Source: an uncultured Kocuria sp. (GTDB lineage: Bacteria; Actinomycetota; Actinomycetes; Actinomycetales; Micrococcaceae). From it: a stretch of DNA of 64,000 nucleotides. Under the pieces are notes generated by a model. That model was given only the letters and a program-made list of their open reading frames with translations, was not told where the DNA came from and did no database searches. Shown piece by piece: positions 34,000 through 42,289 of the stretch. Numbering within the stretch: the stretch's first letter is position 1; each line of letters starts with the position of its first letter. The stretch lies in assembly GCF_947500125.1 (NCBI RefSeq), contig NZ_CANMRA010000005.1:124001-188000 (forward strand), written 5' to 3'. Made by a program: the position numbers and the translations under genes.

Positions 34000-36900
34000 T
34001 TAAACCGTGAACGACGCTTCGACGAAATCGATTTCTTCGGAGGAGAGACCGAACATGGAGTAGAACAGGGCGTCCACTTCAGCCTGAGCTGCATCAACTC
34101 CGTCAACAATCTCCTGCATCTTCGCTTGGTAGCCTTCGAAATACTCCTGCAGCTCGTCCTTCTTCTGGACCGACATCTTGCTCTTTAGGCCCTTGAGCAT
34201 GTCGAAGTAGTCGACATCCCACCACTTGTTGAACTTTCGTGGCCAGACCGCTACACCAGTTTCCTGCTTAGCGAACTTCTTAAATCGGGCATCAGTCTTG
34301 ATGAGCGAAGCATGGAGCTCCGCAAGCGTGCTGGCCAGTTCAACAAAACGCCCTTGCTCCTCAGCCGAGACCTGTTTAATCGGCGTATTCTTCAGAGTCG
34401 GAGCGGAGTACAGCAGATAACCACCGTTCATGCGCAAGCCGTCAAACAGGCACTCAAACGCGAAGTTGTACAGCTTAGAGTTGAGCCAGCAGAGCACGTA
34501 CTCAGGCTTGAAATCTGAAGTAAACGAGTGGACGCAATTCGTGTTGATGGAGGCGTACTCACCCTTAGCGTCATAGAACGCCTCGCAGGTCTTGCCAATC
34601 TTGGAGATAACGATCTTGGGGGACGAGTACAGCGACCGGCGGTTGGCTGACACGATCGGGCTGGAGACCTTCAGCCTTGGCCGCACGAACGTCTTGCCCT
34701 GGTTAGTCAGCTGGTCGTAGCCCCAGGTGGACGCGTACGGGTCAATGGTTCCCGTGTTGATCAGCTTGGGACCAGTCTCCTCGTCCTCAGCGATCAGAGG
34801 CGAGTAGTCGTCAGCTTCCGAGGCCGTGGACGTGGCATTGATCGTCCCCGCCTTGGACAGACCGACACCCTGCTGAAAGACCTTCTCAGTGATGTCGATC
34901 TTGTCGTTGAGCAAGAAACCCAGGATGTGCTCATTGAGGATCGACAACCTGCTGGAGTCGAACTCCTTCAGGACCGGCCGTTTCGTCTCCTCGTCGATGT
35001 TCCCCGCAACCAGCGTGTACCCATCGCCAGGCGGCAGCTTGTCCAGGATGGTGATGACTGGGTAGGTGCTGGCGTCTTCGAAGACAGTCTTGTCTGAGTA
35101 GTCCAGCAAGGTCGAGAACCTGTAGTTGTCGACCAGCCAAGTCCGTAGCCCCTTGCCGTAGCTCGCAGACAGATAGCGATTGGGCGAAATGAACCCGAGT
35201 CGACCGCCATCCTTGAGCAGTTTCATACCCTTCTCAAAAAAGTAGATGTAGAGGTCCACCGAACCCGTCGACGTCTCATACTTCTTCTTCAGATATTTGC
35301 GCTCAACCACAGGCATGGACCGCGAGAGTTCCATGGCGCTCACATAAGGCGGGTTACCGAACACAATATCGAATCCGCCAGTCTTAAACACGTCTGGGAA
35401 AGCCACTTCATAGCTAAACCCCTTGACCTGATCAACGGCCTTGTCCGAGATCAAGCTGTTTCCACACTTGATGTTGTCATCGAGCGAGGTGAGCTTCTTG
35501 CCGGCCCTGGCCGTCTTGAGCCACAGACTCAGCTTGGTGATCTCAACGGATTCGTCATTGATGTCTACGCCAAACAGGTTCTGACGCAGGATGGAGTCGA
35601 TCCAGTAGTCAACCGTGAAGAAGTCCTCTTCTTCGAGGATCGCCACAACACGCTCGTTCTCGCGCAGCAGGTAGTCCAGGGCATACACCAGGAAGGCCCC
35701 ACTTCCACAGGCGGGGTCAATCACCTTCACGTTCTGGAGGACGTACTGATACTGCTTGTAAGCCCGGACTTCACTTTCACGATACGTCTCATCTTTACGG
35801 CGCTTAGAAAGCTCGTGCTTCTCGATGAGTGCCTGTTCTTTGTCCTTCAAGAAGGCACCCAGGGTGCTGTCGACGATGTACCGGACGATGTAGTCAGGGG
35901 TGTAGTAGACGCCCTCAGACTTACGCTTGCCGGTAACCTTCTCGCGCTTGACGAGCTCGTCCAAAGCGTCGGCCGGCGGCGCATCGGTTTCGACCTTGCT
36001 CTGGACCTTGGAGCGGATCTCTTCCAGGTCGGTGATCGACTGCTCAAAGATATGCCCCAGGATGTTGACGCTGAGGTCTTCTTCGAAGTTGTAGTTGCTC
36101 AGGTTCAGAACGCCCTTGAGCGCCTCGTCAGAGACCTTCAGGCCATCGAGTACCGGGTCATGAGCGAACAGCCCACCGTTATAGCCAATGGGGATGCCGA
36201 GGTTGTCGCTGCCGCTGTCGATGGCGCTGAAGAGAGACTTGAGCATCATCCACAGTGAGGAGTACGCCGAGGTGTCGGCATCCCGCTGCACGCTGGCAAG
36301 TACGTTCTCCGGCAGTAGTCCGCGGTCTTCAGCGAAGCAGGAGAAGACCACTCGGTCGACGATCTTCTGGCCCAGCTGGATCGCCAGATCGAACTTCGTC
36401 CTCAGATCCGGGTTGTGCCGGTAGATGTCCCTCAGCAGCTCGAGACGAGCGTCCTTGTACTTGGCATAAAACTCTTTGCCGATTGCCTCTTGCTCAATGC
36501 GAAAGTGAGACAGCAGCTGTTCAGTCTTGGACTGGCCTCGATCCGCGACGAAGTTCTCGCGGCGTAGTAGGCCGTACCACGTCTTGAAGGCGTAGTAGTC
36601 GCCTGCTGGGTTGACGAGGTCGTCCAACGTCCACGTCTCGAAGTCCAGCTGGTTGTCGTTGTAGAGGCGAAACTCGTAGAAGTTGCTCACCACTACAAAC
36701 GGGCAGGTGCGGTACTGAGTCTTGTACTTGAAGCCCTGCTGAACCGGGCTCATGTTGCCCTCACGCCTCTGTGGGCGGTCGAGGGCTGTGGCTGCACCCT
36801 TGAGCTCGACGACAGCTGCAATGTTGGCGATGTCGGCGCTGGTGTCTGTGTAGCTCAGAACAGCGTCAGGCAGCTGCTTCTTCTCTGTCGTGGCCTTGGG

Positions 36901-37125
36901 CTCGAACGTAAACGGAGTGGCCGGCTTGTCCTGGTAGCCCAGGATCGTAATGAAGAAGTCGGAGTTGTAAGCCTGCTCGCGGCTCGTCTCCTTGTCGGCC
37001 TTCAGGGACCCATGGCGGTAGTCCTTATGCCACCGACGGACGATCTCCAGCTTGTCCTGGATCTCCTCCGTGCTGACTTCCTCAGCGAGAGCCTCAAGTT
37101 TGCGTTTGCCAAATAAGCTAGCCAC
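34000..37125 (-). CDS. Type IIG restriction-modification enzyme (Eco57I/MmeI-like)
   Basis: A protein of about 1,041 residues. The N-terminal nuclease part has a PD-ExK-like pattern (Pro-Asp 86-87, then VVELKG with Glu107 and Lys109). The adenine methyltransferase core has EGVYYTP (~405), motif I DPACGSGAF (~470) and motif IV NPPY (591-594). The C-terminal 400 residues would form the target-recognition domain. Nuclease, methylase and specificity in one chain is the type IIG/IIL plan. The GTG at 37,125 is preferred; the frame extends to 37,545 but that part overlaps the divergent cyclase gene. It is encoded upstream of terS on the same strand and divergently from the Pycsar genes. Confidence 0.87.
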   Translation of the reverse strand: MASLFGKRKLEALAEEVSTEEIQDKLEIVRRWHKDYRHGSLKADKETSREQAYNSDFFITILGYQDKPATPFTFEPKATTEKKQLPDAVLSYTDTSADIANIAAVVELKGAATALDRPQRREGNMSPVQQGFKYKTQYRTCPFVVVSNFYEFRLYNDNQLDFETWTLDDLVNPAGDYYAFKTWYGLLRRENFVADRGQSKTEQLLSHFRIEQEAIGKEFYAKYKDARLELLRDIYRHNPDLRTKFDLAIQLGQKIVDRVVFSCFAEDRGLLPENVLASVQRDADTSAYSSLWMMLKSLFSAIDSGSDNLGIPIGYNGGLFAHDPVLDGLKVSDEALKGVLNLSNYNFEEDLSVNILGHIFEQSITDLEEIRSKVQSKVETDAPPADALDELVKREKVTGKRKSEGVYYTPDYIVRYIVDSTLGAFLKDKEQALIEKHELSKRRKDETYRESEVRAYKQYQYVLQNVKVIDPACGSGAFLVYALDYLLRENERVVAILEEEDFFTVDYWIDSILRQNLFGVDINDESVEITKLSLWLKTARAGKKLTSLDDNIKCGNSLISDKAVDQVKGFSYEVAFPDVFKTGGFDIVFGNPPYVSAMELSRSMPVVERKYLKKKYETSTGSVDLYIYFFEKGMKLLKDGGRLGFISPNRYLSASYGKGLRTWLVDNYRFSTLLDYSDKTVFEDASTYPVITILDKLPPGDGYTLVAGNIDEETKRPVLKEFDSSRLSILNEHILGFLLNDKIDITEKVFQQGVGLSKAGTINATSTASEADDYSPLIAEDEETGPKLINTGTIDPYASTWGYDQLTNQGKTFVRPRLKVSSPIVSANRRSLYSSPKIVISKIGKTCEAFYDAKGEYASINTNCVHSFTSDFKPEYVLCWLNSKLYNFAFECLFDGLRMNGGYLLYSAPTLKNTPIKQVSAEEQGRFVELASTLAELHASLIKTDARFKKFAKQETGVAVWPRKFNKWWDVDYFDMLKGLKSKMSVQKKDELQEYFEGYQAKMQEIVDGVDAAQAEVDALFYSMFGLSSEEIDFVEASFTV

Positions 37126-37359
37126 CCGAGGGAGTCTAGGTGACGGCTTCTTGCTTGCTCGGTAAGGCCACGCTTGAACCAGCGCTTCAAGTCGGACGTC
37201 GGTGCTCCTGTGGTTCACTGTCCCCTCGTCCACTCCCCTGCGCCTGTCCCTCCCATTCGGGACAGTCATCAGCCTCCAGGCTAGGGCACTGTCAAGCACC
37301 CAGTTAGCTTGTCGCGATGGATCGCTAGAGCCGATGAAAGTGCACACGAGGCAGGAGGA
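37126..37359. promoter_or_regulatory. Divergent control region between type IIG and Pycsar genes
   Basis: About 230 bases separate the two divergent starts and must hold both promoters. The type IIG side has no clear ribosome-binding site, so it may be leaderless. The cyclase side has AGGAGG directly before its start codons. I see no strong operator dyad. Confidence 0.5.
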
Positions 37360-38088
37360 ATGGTGACGCTCCACGATGAGCTTGAGGAGGCGGTTGACAA
37401 GATCGCCCTCACGAAATTGAACGTCAGGTACGGTCGGTCGGTTCCTGACGTCCAGGATTTCAACCTGAGCAACGAAGGAATCAAACTCGACGCCGCCTAC
37501 ATGTATGTCGACCTCGTCGGCTCTACGCGCCTGGAGGCCGACCATGAGGAGGAAACTGTAGCGAGGTCGCTCAAAGCCTTCTTAACTACAGTCACCAAGG
37601 TGATTCTTCACTACAAGGGTGAGATTCGAAGCTTTGATGGCGATCGGGTCATGGCAATTTTTATTGGCGACGACAAGTGCGCGAGGGCTGTTCGAGCGGC
37701 ATGGGCAATCCGCTGGGCCATCGAGAATATCGCCCAGTACACCTTATGGGCTACGATAGATGAGCTCTTTAATAGCAAGTGGAAGATGCAGGCTGGGATC
37801 GGTATCGACACCGGTTTTGCGATGCTCATCCGTGGTGGCGTCCGGGACAACAATGACATCGTGTCCATTGGCTATGCGCCAAACATCGCTGCCAAGCTAA
37901 GCGATATCCGAACTAAAAACGCTACATACATTACCGAGGACGTCTGGGAAGAGCTACCTTTCGAACTCAAGTACAAAGAGCTGGCCAACGACAACTACGA
38001 AGCCAAATGGAGCACCGCGCGCTATCAAGACCTTGGAGGGCGAACTGCTCAGATTCGCTTCTCCACGTACTGGCTGATACTGAAATGA
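37360..38088 (+). CDS. pycC: Pycsar nucleotide cyclase (class III fold)
   Basis: A 242-residue stand-alone cyclase. Metal-binding Asp residues are seen in YMYVDLVGST (Asp51) and SFDGDRVMAIF (Asp95), and the class III helix GYAPNIAAKL (171-180). Known PycC enzymes make cCMP or cUMP on infection to trigger a membrane effector; base specificity cannot be read reliably here. The ATG at 37,360 is one base after AGGAGG; the next codon, GTG 37,363, is an equally good start. The stop overlaps the effector start (ATGA). Confidence 0.87.
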   Translation: MVTLHDELEEAVDKIALTKLNVRYGRSVPDVQDFNLSNEGIKLDAAYMYVDLVGSTRLEADHEEETVARSLKAFLTTVTKVILHYKGEIRSFDGDRVMAIFIGDDKCARAVRAAWAIRWAIENIAQYTLWATIDELFNSKWKMQAGIGIDTGFAMLIRGGVRDNNDIVSIGYAPNIAAKLSDIRTKNATYITEDVWEELPFELKYKELANDNYEAKWSTARYQDLGGRTAQIRFSTYWLILK

Positions 38089-38690
38089 CCACTCCCGCCG
38101 AACACGCCTGGCAGATCCACTCCGCTCAGATGGACTGGACTGGCAAGGTAGACGCCAAAGCGAGCTTCGCTCTGGCACTCGACTCAGCAGCCATCGCCGC
38201 CCTTGTTGCGTTGTCTGCGGAGAACATGATTTTTGCCGATGTCATGGACAGTTGGGCAAGGATTCCCTACTGGGTCAGTGTCGGGCTGTTCGCTGTCGCT
38301 GGGGGTTGCGCCCTATGGGCGGTGGCTCCATCACTCCGCTGGTGGGCCTTGAATGATGAGTGGGACGACAACTACATCTACTTTGGCCACGTAAGGCACT
38401 GGCACGCCGAAAACCTCTCGATGGTTCTTGGTAGCGGGGACATCACCCCAGTCTTGTCACGTCAAATCATTCAGATGTCTCGCATTGCGTGGAAAAAGCA
38501 TTTGAAGGTTGGATTCTCCCTGTGGCTAGCCGGCGCAGGGGTGCTGTCGCTGATAGTTGCCGCAATCGCCGCTGGTATGGAAATAGATAAACGCACCACT
38601 CCTCAGCAAGCGGCGCAAGCCGTATGCTTTAGCGAACAAGCCAGCACTCGCCCCCAGGAGGCTGCTCTATGCGTTCCCCGCTCGCTTTAA
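38085..38690 (+). CDS. pycTM: Pycsar membrane effector (PycTM)
   Basis: A 201-residue protein with the N-terminal Pycsar-effector pattern WQIHSAQMDWTGKVDAKAS and three hydrophobic segments (about 28-48, 62-82 and 143-164). In characterised Pycsar systems such effectors bind the cyclic pyrimidine and permeabilise the inner membrane, aborting infection. It is translationally coupled to the cyclase by a four-base overlap, which is the standard two-gene Pycsar order. The start ATG 38,085 was chosen over an upstream in-frame ATG within the cyclase gene. Confidence 0.85.
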   Translation: MTTPAEHAWQIHSAQMDWTGKVDAKASFALALDSAAIAALVALSAENMIFADVMDSWARIPYWVSVGLFAVAGGCALWAVAPSLRWWALNDEWDDNYIYFGHVRHWHAENLSMVLGSGDITPVLSRQIIQMSRIAWKKHLKVGFSLWLAGAGVLSLIVAAIAAGMEIDKRTTPQQAAQAVCFSEQASTRPQEAALCVPRSL

Positions 38691-39244
38691 CCGCCGTCAC
38701 CTTGTCCATGCTCCTCCTAGCTACGGGCTGTGGCGCAGAAGAGCCCGCTGAGGCTGAGGTCGCGCCAGCTGCTGAAGAGTCCACTCCGGCATCCTCACTC
38801 CCCCAGCTCGAGACCGGCCAGACGAACAGGGAGCTTGCGGAAGATACGACCGATGCACTCACTCAGTGGTTCAACGCTGGACAGGGCGAAGTAAACGCTG
38901 AGTGGGACGGACCGGACGGTGATGAAGAGCTGCATGAGGACTTGGGTGTCATTGCGAGGTCTGTAGCGAAAAAGCACCAACCCGAGTGGGCTGATGCTCT
39001 GTTAGTTGAGGACTACGACACCGTGACGACTGGCTGGCCGCTCAGTGAGCTGGTCGAGGTACACGCTCATCAGCTGTACGAGGCTGCTCGGGGTGAAGGA
39101 CCGACCCAGTTTGAGGTGGACGGTCCAGTAGAGGAACTAAGTTCTGATCCACTGACGCTATCCATCCCCATCGACGGAGAGCCGGTGACGATCAGCTTCG
39201 AGGAAGACGGAGAGGTGATGCGGATCCTGTCGATTGAGCAGTGA
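38669..39244 (+). CDS. Lipoprotein overlapping the Pycsar effector gene
   Basis: A 191-residue protein with a signal peptide and lipobox (LLLATGC, Cys21), then an Ala/Glu-rich linker and an acidic domain. It overlaps the effector gene by 22 bases in another frame, with AGGAGG upstream inside that gene. So it belongs to the same transcript. It could be a lysogenic-conversion surface protein or an accessory of the defence operon. No domain is recognised. Confidence 0.8.
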   Translation: MRSPLALTAVTLSMLLLATGCGAEEPAEAEVAPAAEESTPASSLPQLETGQTNRELAEDTTDALTQWFNAGQGEVNAEWDGPDGDEELHEDLGVIARSVAKKHQPEWADALLVEDYDTVTTGWPLSELVEVHAHQLYEAARGEGPTQFEVDGPVEELSSDPLTLSIPIDGEPVTISFEEDGEVMRILSIEQ

Positions 39245-39255
39245 GACCACAGTGG

Positions 39256-39492
39256 CTACCGCTCGACCACGTAGTCGACGGTTCGCTTCGCCTTGCACCG
39301 CTCGCAGCCGAGCACGACGAAGTAGGCTTCCATACCGATCCACTCGCCACGAGGGCGCACAGACTGCTTGAACTTACGCCAGTCATGTTGACACCCGCCT
39401 TTAGCTTCCAGAAGCGTCTGTGGAGCTCGTGACGCTCTCACAGCGGCAATCTTGGCGTGGAGACGTTGGCGATGAGTGGCGAAGTCGATCAT
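39256..39492 (-). CDS. Small zinc-binding-type protein
   Basis: A 78-residue basic protein with a Cys-X-His (GGCQHDW) and a Cys-X2-Cys (LGCERCKAKR), a probable zinc ribbon. It is the last gene of a minus-strand cluster and converges on the lipoprotein gene. Similar small zinc-ribbon proteins are common in actinophage early regions. Function unknown. Confidence 0.6.
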   Translation of the reverse strand: MIDFATHRQRLHAKIAAVRASRAPQTLLEAKGGCQHDWRKFKQSVRPRGEWIGMEAYFVVLGCERCKAKRTVDYVVER

Positions 39493-39495
39493 GAC

Positions 39496-39837
39496 CTAAG
39501 CTCGATCCTTTTGGCTGTTGAGTTGAGCTATACGCTTTTCTCGATACCTACCTAAGCTCTGATAAGCAGGAGGTATACCAGCTACTTCGTCTATACGAGC
39601 CTCAAGCTGCCACTGCTGTTTGTTGGCTTCGAGGAGTTGCTTGATATTCGCAACTTGATCTTGATGCCAGTAGAACTTTGGATTGCCATGCTTGTCGAGC
39701 GTTATAGCATCAATGATTTTATCTCGCAGCTCGTCAAGCGCCTTGCTCTGTGGCATGTCGCCACATTTCCCGCACAGACAGTCACGCAGTACGTCGTCAT
39801 CGTCGTAGTAGGACTGGCACTTGTATTGGTCGGTCAC
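39496..39837 (-). CDS. Hypothetical protein with N-terminal Cys cluster
   Basis: A 113-residue protein from a GTG start, with CLCGKCG near residue 20 and a long charged helical C-terminus. It is separated by three bases from both neighbours, so it is in an operon with 39,256-39,492 and 39,841-40,176. No family is recognised. Confidence 0.6.
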   Translation of the reverse strand: MTDQYKCQSYYDDDDVLRDCLCGKCGDMPQSKALDELRDKIIDAITLDKHGNPKFYWHQDQVANIKQLLEANKQQWQLEARIDEVAGIPPAYQSLGRYREKRIAQLNSQKDRA

Positions 39838-39840
39838 GCC

Positions 39841-40176
39841 CTACGCCTCCACACACCCGGCGTACAAGGACAATCGCTCGGCCCGCACCCCACCTATGTA
39901 GTCGGTAGCGCCAGCGAAGTCGTAGGCACCAAGGTGCTCCCCTAGCGTCATGAAGATCTCGTCATCCAGTGCTAGCACGTCGTGGCAGGCCTGCGGAGTG
40001 ACCTCCTTGGTGACTGTCTTAGTCACCACTCGCTCAGTCGGTTCACCGGCTACTTGCGGACCTGGTGTGCTTTGGCCGGCTGCGCCGATCATGACTCCGA
40101 CAATGAAAATCAGTATGCCAGCTAACGCGTTATAGCGAAGTGGGTGTTGCTCCTTTAGTTGTTCTAGTTTGTCCAT
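39841..40176 (-). CDS. Small membrane-anchored exported protein
   Basis: A 111-residue protein with one N-terminal hydrophobic segment (about residues 15-37, LAGILIFIVGVMIGAAGQ), then a Pro/Thr/Val linker and a short extracytoplasmic domain with two Cys residues (about 69 and 109). It starts the minus-strand trio ending at 39,256. Its leader contains GGGAACAACTAA, part of a motif seen upstream of other early genes. Function unknown. Confidence 0.6.
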   Translation of the reverse strand: MDKLEQLKEQHPLRYNALAGILIFIVGVMIGAAGQSTPGPQVAGEPTERVVTKTVTKEVTPQACHDVLALDDEIFMTLGEHLGAYDFAGATDYIGGVRAERLSLYAGCVEA

Positions 40177-40210
40177 ATTTAGTTGTTCCCGTTTACGTTT
40201 ACTAAGCTAT

Positions 40211-40290
40211 CAACTAGCTCTTCCCGCACACCATCCAACCTAGTACCGCGGGTTGGTTCACTCGATGACGTGGGGAAAGGGTGAGTTGAT
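40211..40290. other. Structured leader-like dyad
   Basis: Nested inverted repeats (CAACT/AGTTG outer, CTTCCCGCAC/GTGGGGAAAG middle, CCAACC/GGTTGG inner) form one long irregular hairpin between two minus-strand genes. It could be a leader RNA, a terminator of the upstream gene or an operator region. No assignment is made. Confidence 0.45.
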
Positions 40291-40364
40291 TATTGCCTTA
40301 TCGACTGCCTTCACTATGCGCCTATTTGAAAATAAAAGCAATAGACAAACACAACAATGTGTTG

Positions 40365-41015
40365 TTAAAAAAGCGGAAGCCCTTTCCACTTACGTCCTTC
40401 AGTGGTTCGCTTCAGCTGGTCATTAAGAGTGGCGCTGTGCCGCTTCGCACTAGCAGTCGACTCAGTTGTATGGTCGCGACCCTCTGTACTGCTGGGCATC
40501 AATCTCCACTGCCCCTCCTCTGTCTTGCCGGGTGTCCCCATCCAGATTTCGAAGTGCTTAGCCTTCACCGTCTTACCGTCACTGTCCCATGTGAGCTGGA
40601 TGCGGTACCCGTGCCCGAGGAAGCCACGATGCCAGAACGACGGACTCTCCCACACGACACCGAAGTAGACAGGCTGGTTAAGCTCATGCCCCTCAAGAGC
40701 AACCTCGCAGCTAAGCGGCTCATCGTCGGCAGACCAGCTGGTGCGGCTGTCTGAGAAGTTCCGAGCGTCTACGTCCCCCCACACGGCCAGGCTGGTGTTG
40801 TACCTGACGCCTGGACCCCTTGCGTAGACACCGAGGGCAACGTGAGTGGCGGGCCAGTCTATGGGCCTCTCACGGTTCAAAGGCGCCACCAGGAACTGCA
40901 GACCAGCGGGGCTTGAAGAGACACGCTGTAGCTGGAACGAGCGATACGTGTAGTAGGCAGCTACTAGAGCAGCGATGAGTGCGGCCACGCCGATGATGAG
41001 GCTCGGTACGTCCAT
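40365..41015 (-). CDS. Hypothetical protein with N-terminal membrane anchor
   Basis: A 216-residue protein with one N-terminal transmembrane segment (about residues 5-25) and a soluble beta-rich domain (about 40-160). It is divergent from the membrane protein gene at 41,066. The pattern of a single anchor plus a soluble domain is common in actinobacterial prophage cargo. No domain name can be supported. Confidence 0.65.
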   Translation of the reverse strand: MDVPSLIIGVAALIAALVAAYYTYRSFQLQRVSSSPAGLQFLVAPLNRERPIDWPATHVALGVYARGPGVRYNTSLAVWGDVDARNFSDSRTSWSADDEPLSCEVALEGHELNQPVYFGVVWESPSFWHRGFLGHGYRIQLTWDSDGKTVKAKHFEIWMGTPGKTEEGQWRLMPSSTEGRDHTTESTASAKRHSATLNDQLKRTTEGRKWKGLPLF

Positions 41016-41065
41016 GAAGTCAGCCTAGATGGATAGGCTTGCATGTACTCCACGGGAAGGTCGCC

Positions 41066-41692
41066 ATGTCACTTGATGCTCTACTCAAAGCTCTGCCAGG
41101 ATCACCGCCGTGGCTGGTGGTATTACTACTCATTATCATCGCAACCTTCCTCCTGGAACGAATCGTCGGCCTCACGACCAGCTTCACGGCCAGGCGTAGC
41201 GATCACCAGCTACTCGACCAAGCGGACAAAGCGGTGTCCATACTTGAAAAGCTTCCCGAAAACCACAAATCAAGGACTCAACTACTTGCCTACATCTCGC
41301 ACGGGCCAATAACTGAACTAGCAGCAAGGCAGTATTCAAGGACAAGCCGCAAGCGTGAAACAATTGAAAGAAAAAAACAACGCGCCAACGCTATGGCCGC
41401 CGCGATCATGTCGTTCATAGCCTACGCACTGTCCGTGCCTATTGTAGTCAACGCAATTAATGAATTACTTGCAAATTACGATGTGACGCCTTTCTATCAA
41501 GTTGTCGGAAACGCGTTGGCTCTTATTATTCTGACCTTGCCATTCGTTATTCTGGGCGCAGTGACGTACTGGTACATGGAATTAGTACAAAAATTTGAAG
41601 GAGTATTACGCAGAGCCCTCAATAACGCAAAGGTCCGACGCATTCGAGAAAAACAGGAGAAGCGAGGGGTTGGTGGAGTCTACGAAATCTGA
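41066..41692 (+). CDS. Three-span membrane protein with coiled region
   Basis: A 208-residue protein (begins MSLDALLKALPGSPPW) with one N-terminal segment (about 14-32), a charged helical cytoplasmic loop, and two C-terminal segments (about 118-138 and 150-175). The ATG at 41,066 has a GGAAGG site upstream. Its lower GC and location in the cargo region suggest a recently acquired gene. A membrane-acting defence or exclusion role is speculation. Confidence 0.65.
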   Translation: MSLDALLKALPGSPPWLVVLLLIIIATFLLERIVGLTTSFTARRSDHQLLDQADKAVSILEKLPENHKSRTQLLAYISHGPITELAARQYSRTSRKRETIERKKQRANAMAAAIMSFIAYALSVPIVVNAINELLANYDVTPFYQVVGNALALIILTLPFVILGAVTYWYMELVQKFEGVLRRALNNAKVRRIREKQEKRGVGGVYEI

Positions 41693-41758
41693 GCCATACG
41701 CCCCGGTTCCAGGAAAACGATAGGATTGTCGGCATGATCGCTAAGGAGCTACGAAGTT

Positions 41759-42229
41759 ATGAATAGCCAGCACCAAAAAGCGCCATGGGATCGGGACAGC
41801 TCCTCAAGCAGTGAAATAGCGCCCATTTCGACACACTCAATCGTTAGCCCGTCAAAGTGGCTAGCGGATGACGTGTTCTGGAAGCAAGTCGCTTCGAACG
41901 TTATAAGTGCAGGGATCATAGCAGTTATGGGCATAACGGTTATCTCGATCGCCAGCACTAGGCTAAGCGGAGAGACAGATAAGACCTGGACCACCGTGCT
42001 CGGTGCCGCAATGGTTCTTTTGAGTCTGCCATTCACAATGCTTGCAGCAAAAGTGGCACATGTAGGTAAAAAATCTTCAATAGCCAAGAACTTGCTTTTC
42101 TTCGTACTTACCTTTGCTGCAGTTGGCTTCGCCGTGCTTGGCTCAACAATCATGTTTATAATCGCAGTCGACAACATCATTGAACCTATCGTAAAAGCGG
42201 AGTTAGATCAAAAATGGGGAAATCTATAA
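41759..42229 (+). CDS. Four-span membrane protein
   Basis: A 156-residue protein with a Ser-rich hydrophilic N-terminus and about four hydrophobic segments from residue 44 onward. It follows the previous membrane protein in the same direction after 66 bases, with AGGAGC in the leader. No family is recognised. The large structured RNA region begins about 60 bases downstream. Confidence 0.62.
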   Translation: MNSQHQKAPWDRDSSSSSEIAPISTHSIVSPSKWLADDVFWKQVASNVISAGIIAVMGITVISIASTRLSGETDKTWTTVLGAAMVLLSLPFTMLAAKVAHVGKKSSIAKNLLFFVLTFAAVGFAVLGSTIMFIIAVDNIIEPIVKAELDQKWGNL

Positions 42230-42289
42230 ACAGCAACACATGATGGCCCTCACTGGTTGTGAAACCCGGACACCACCAAACCGCTAATA

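Noticed and set aside
37309-37359. Longer start for the cyclase (ATG 37,309)
   Set aside because: No ribosome-binding site there, while AGGAGG lies directly ahead of 37,360/37,363, and cyclases of this group begin close to the latter.
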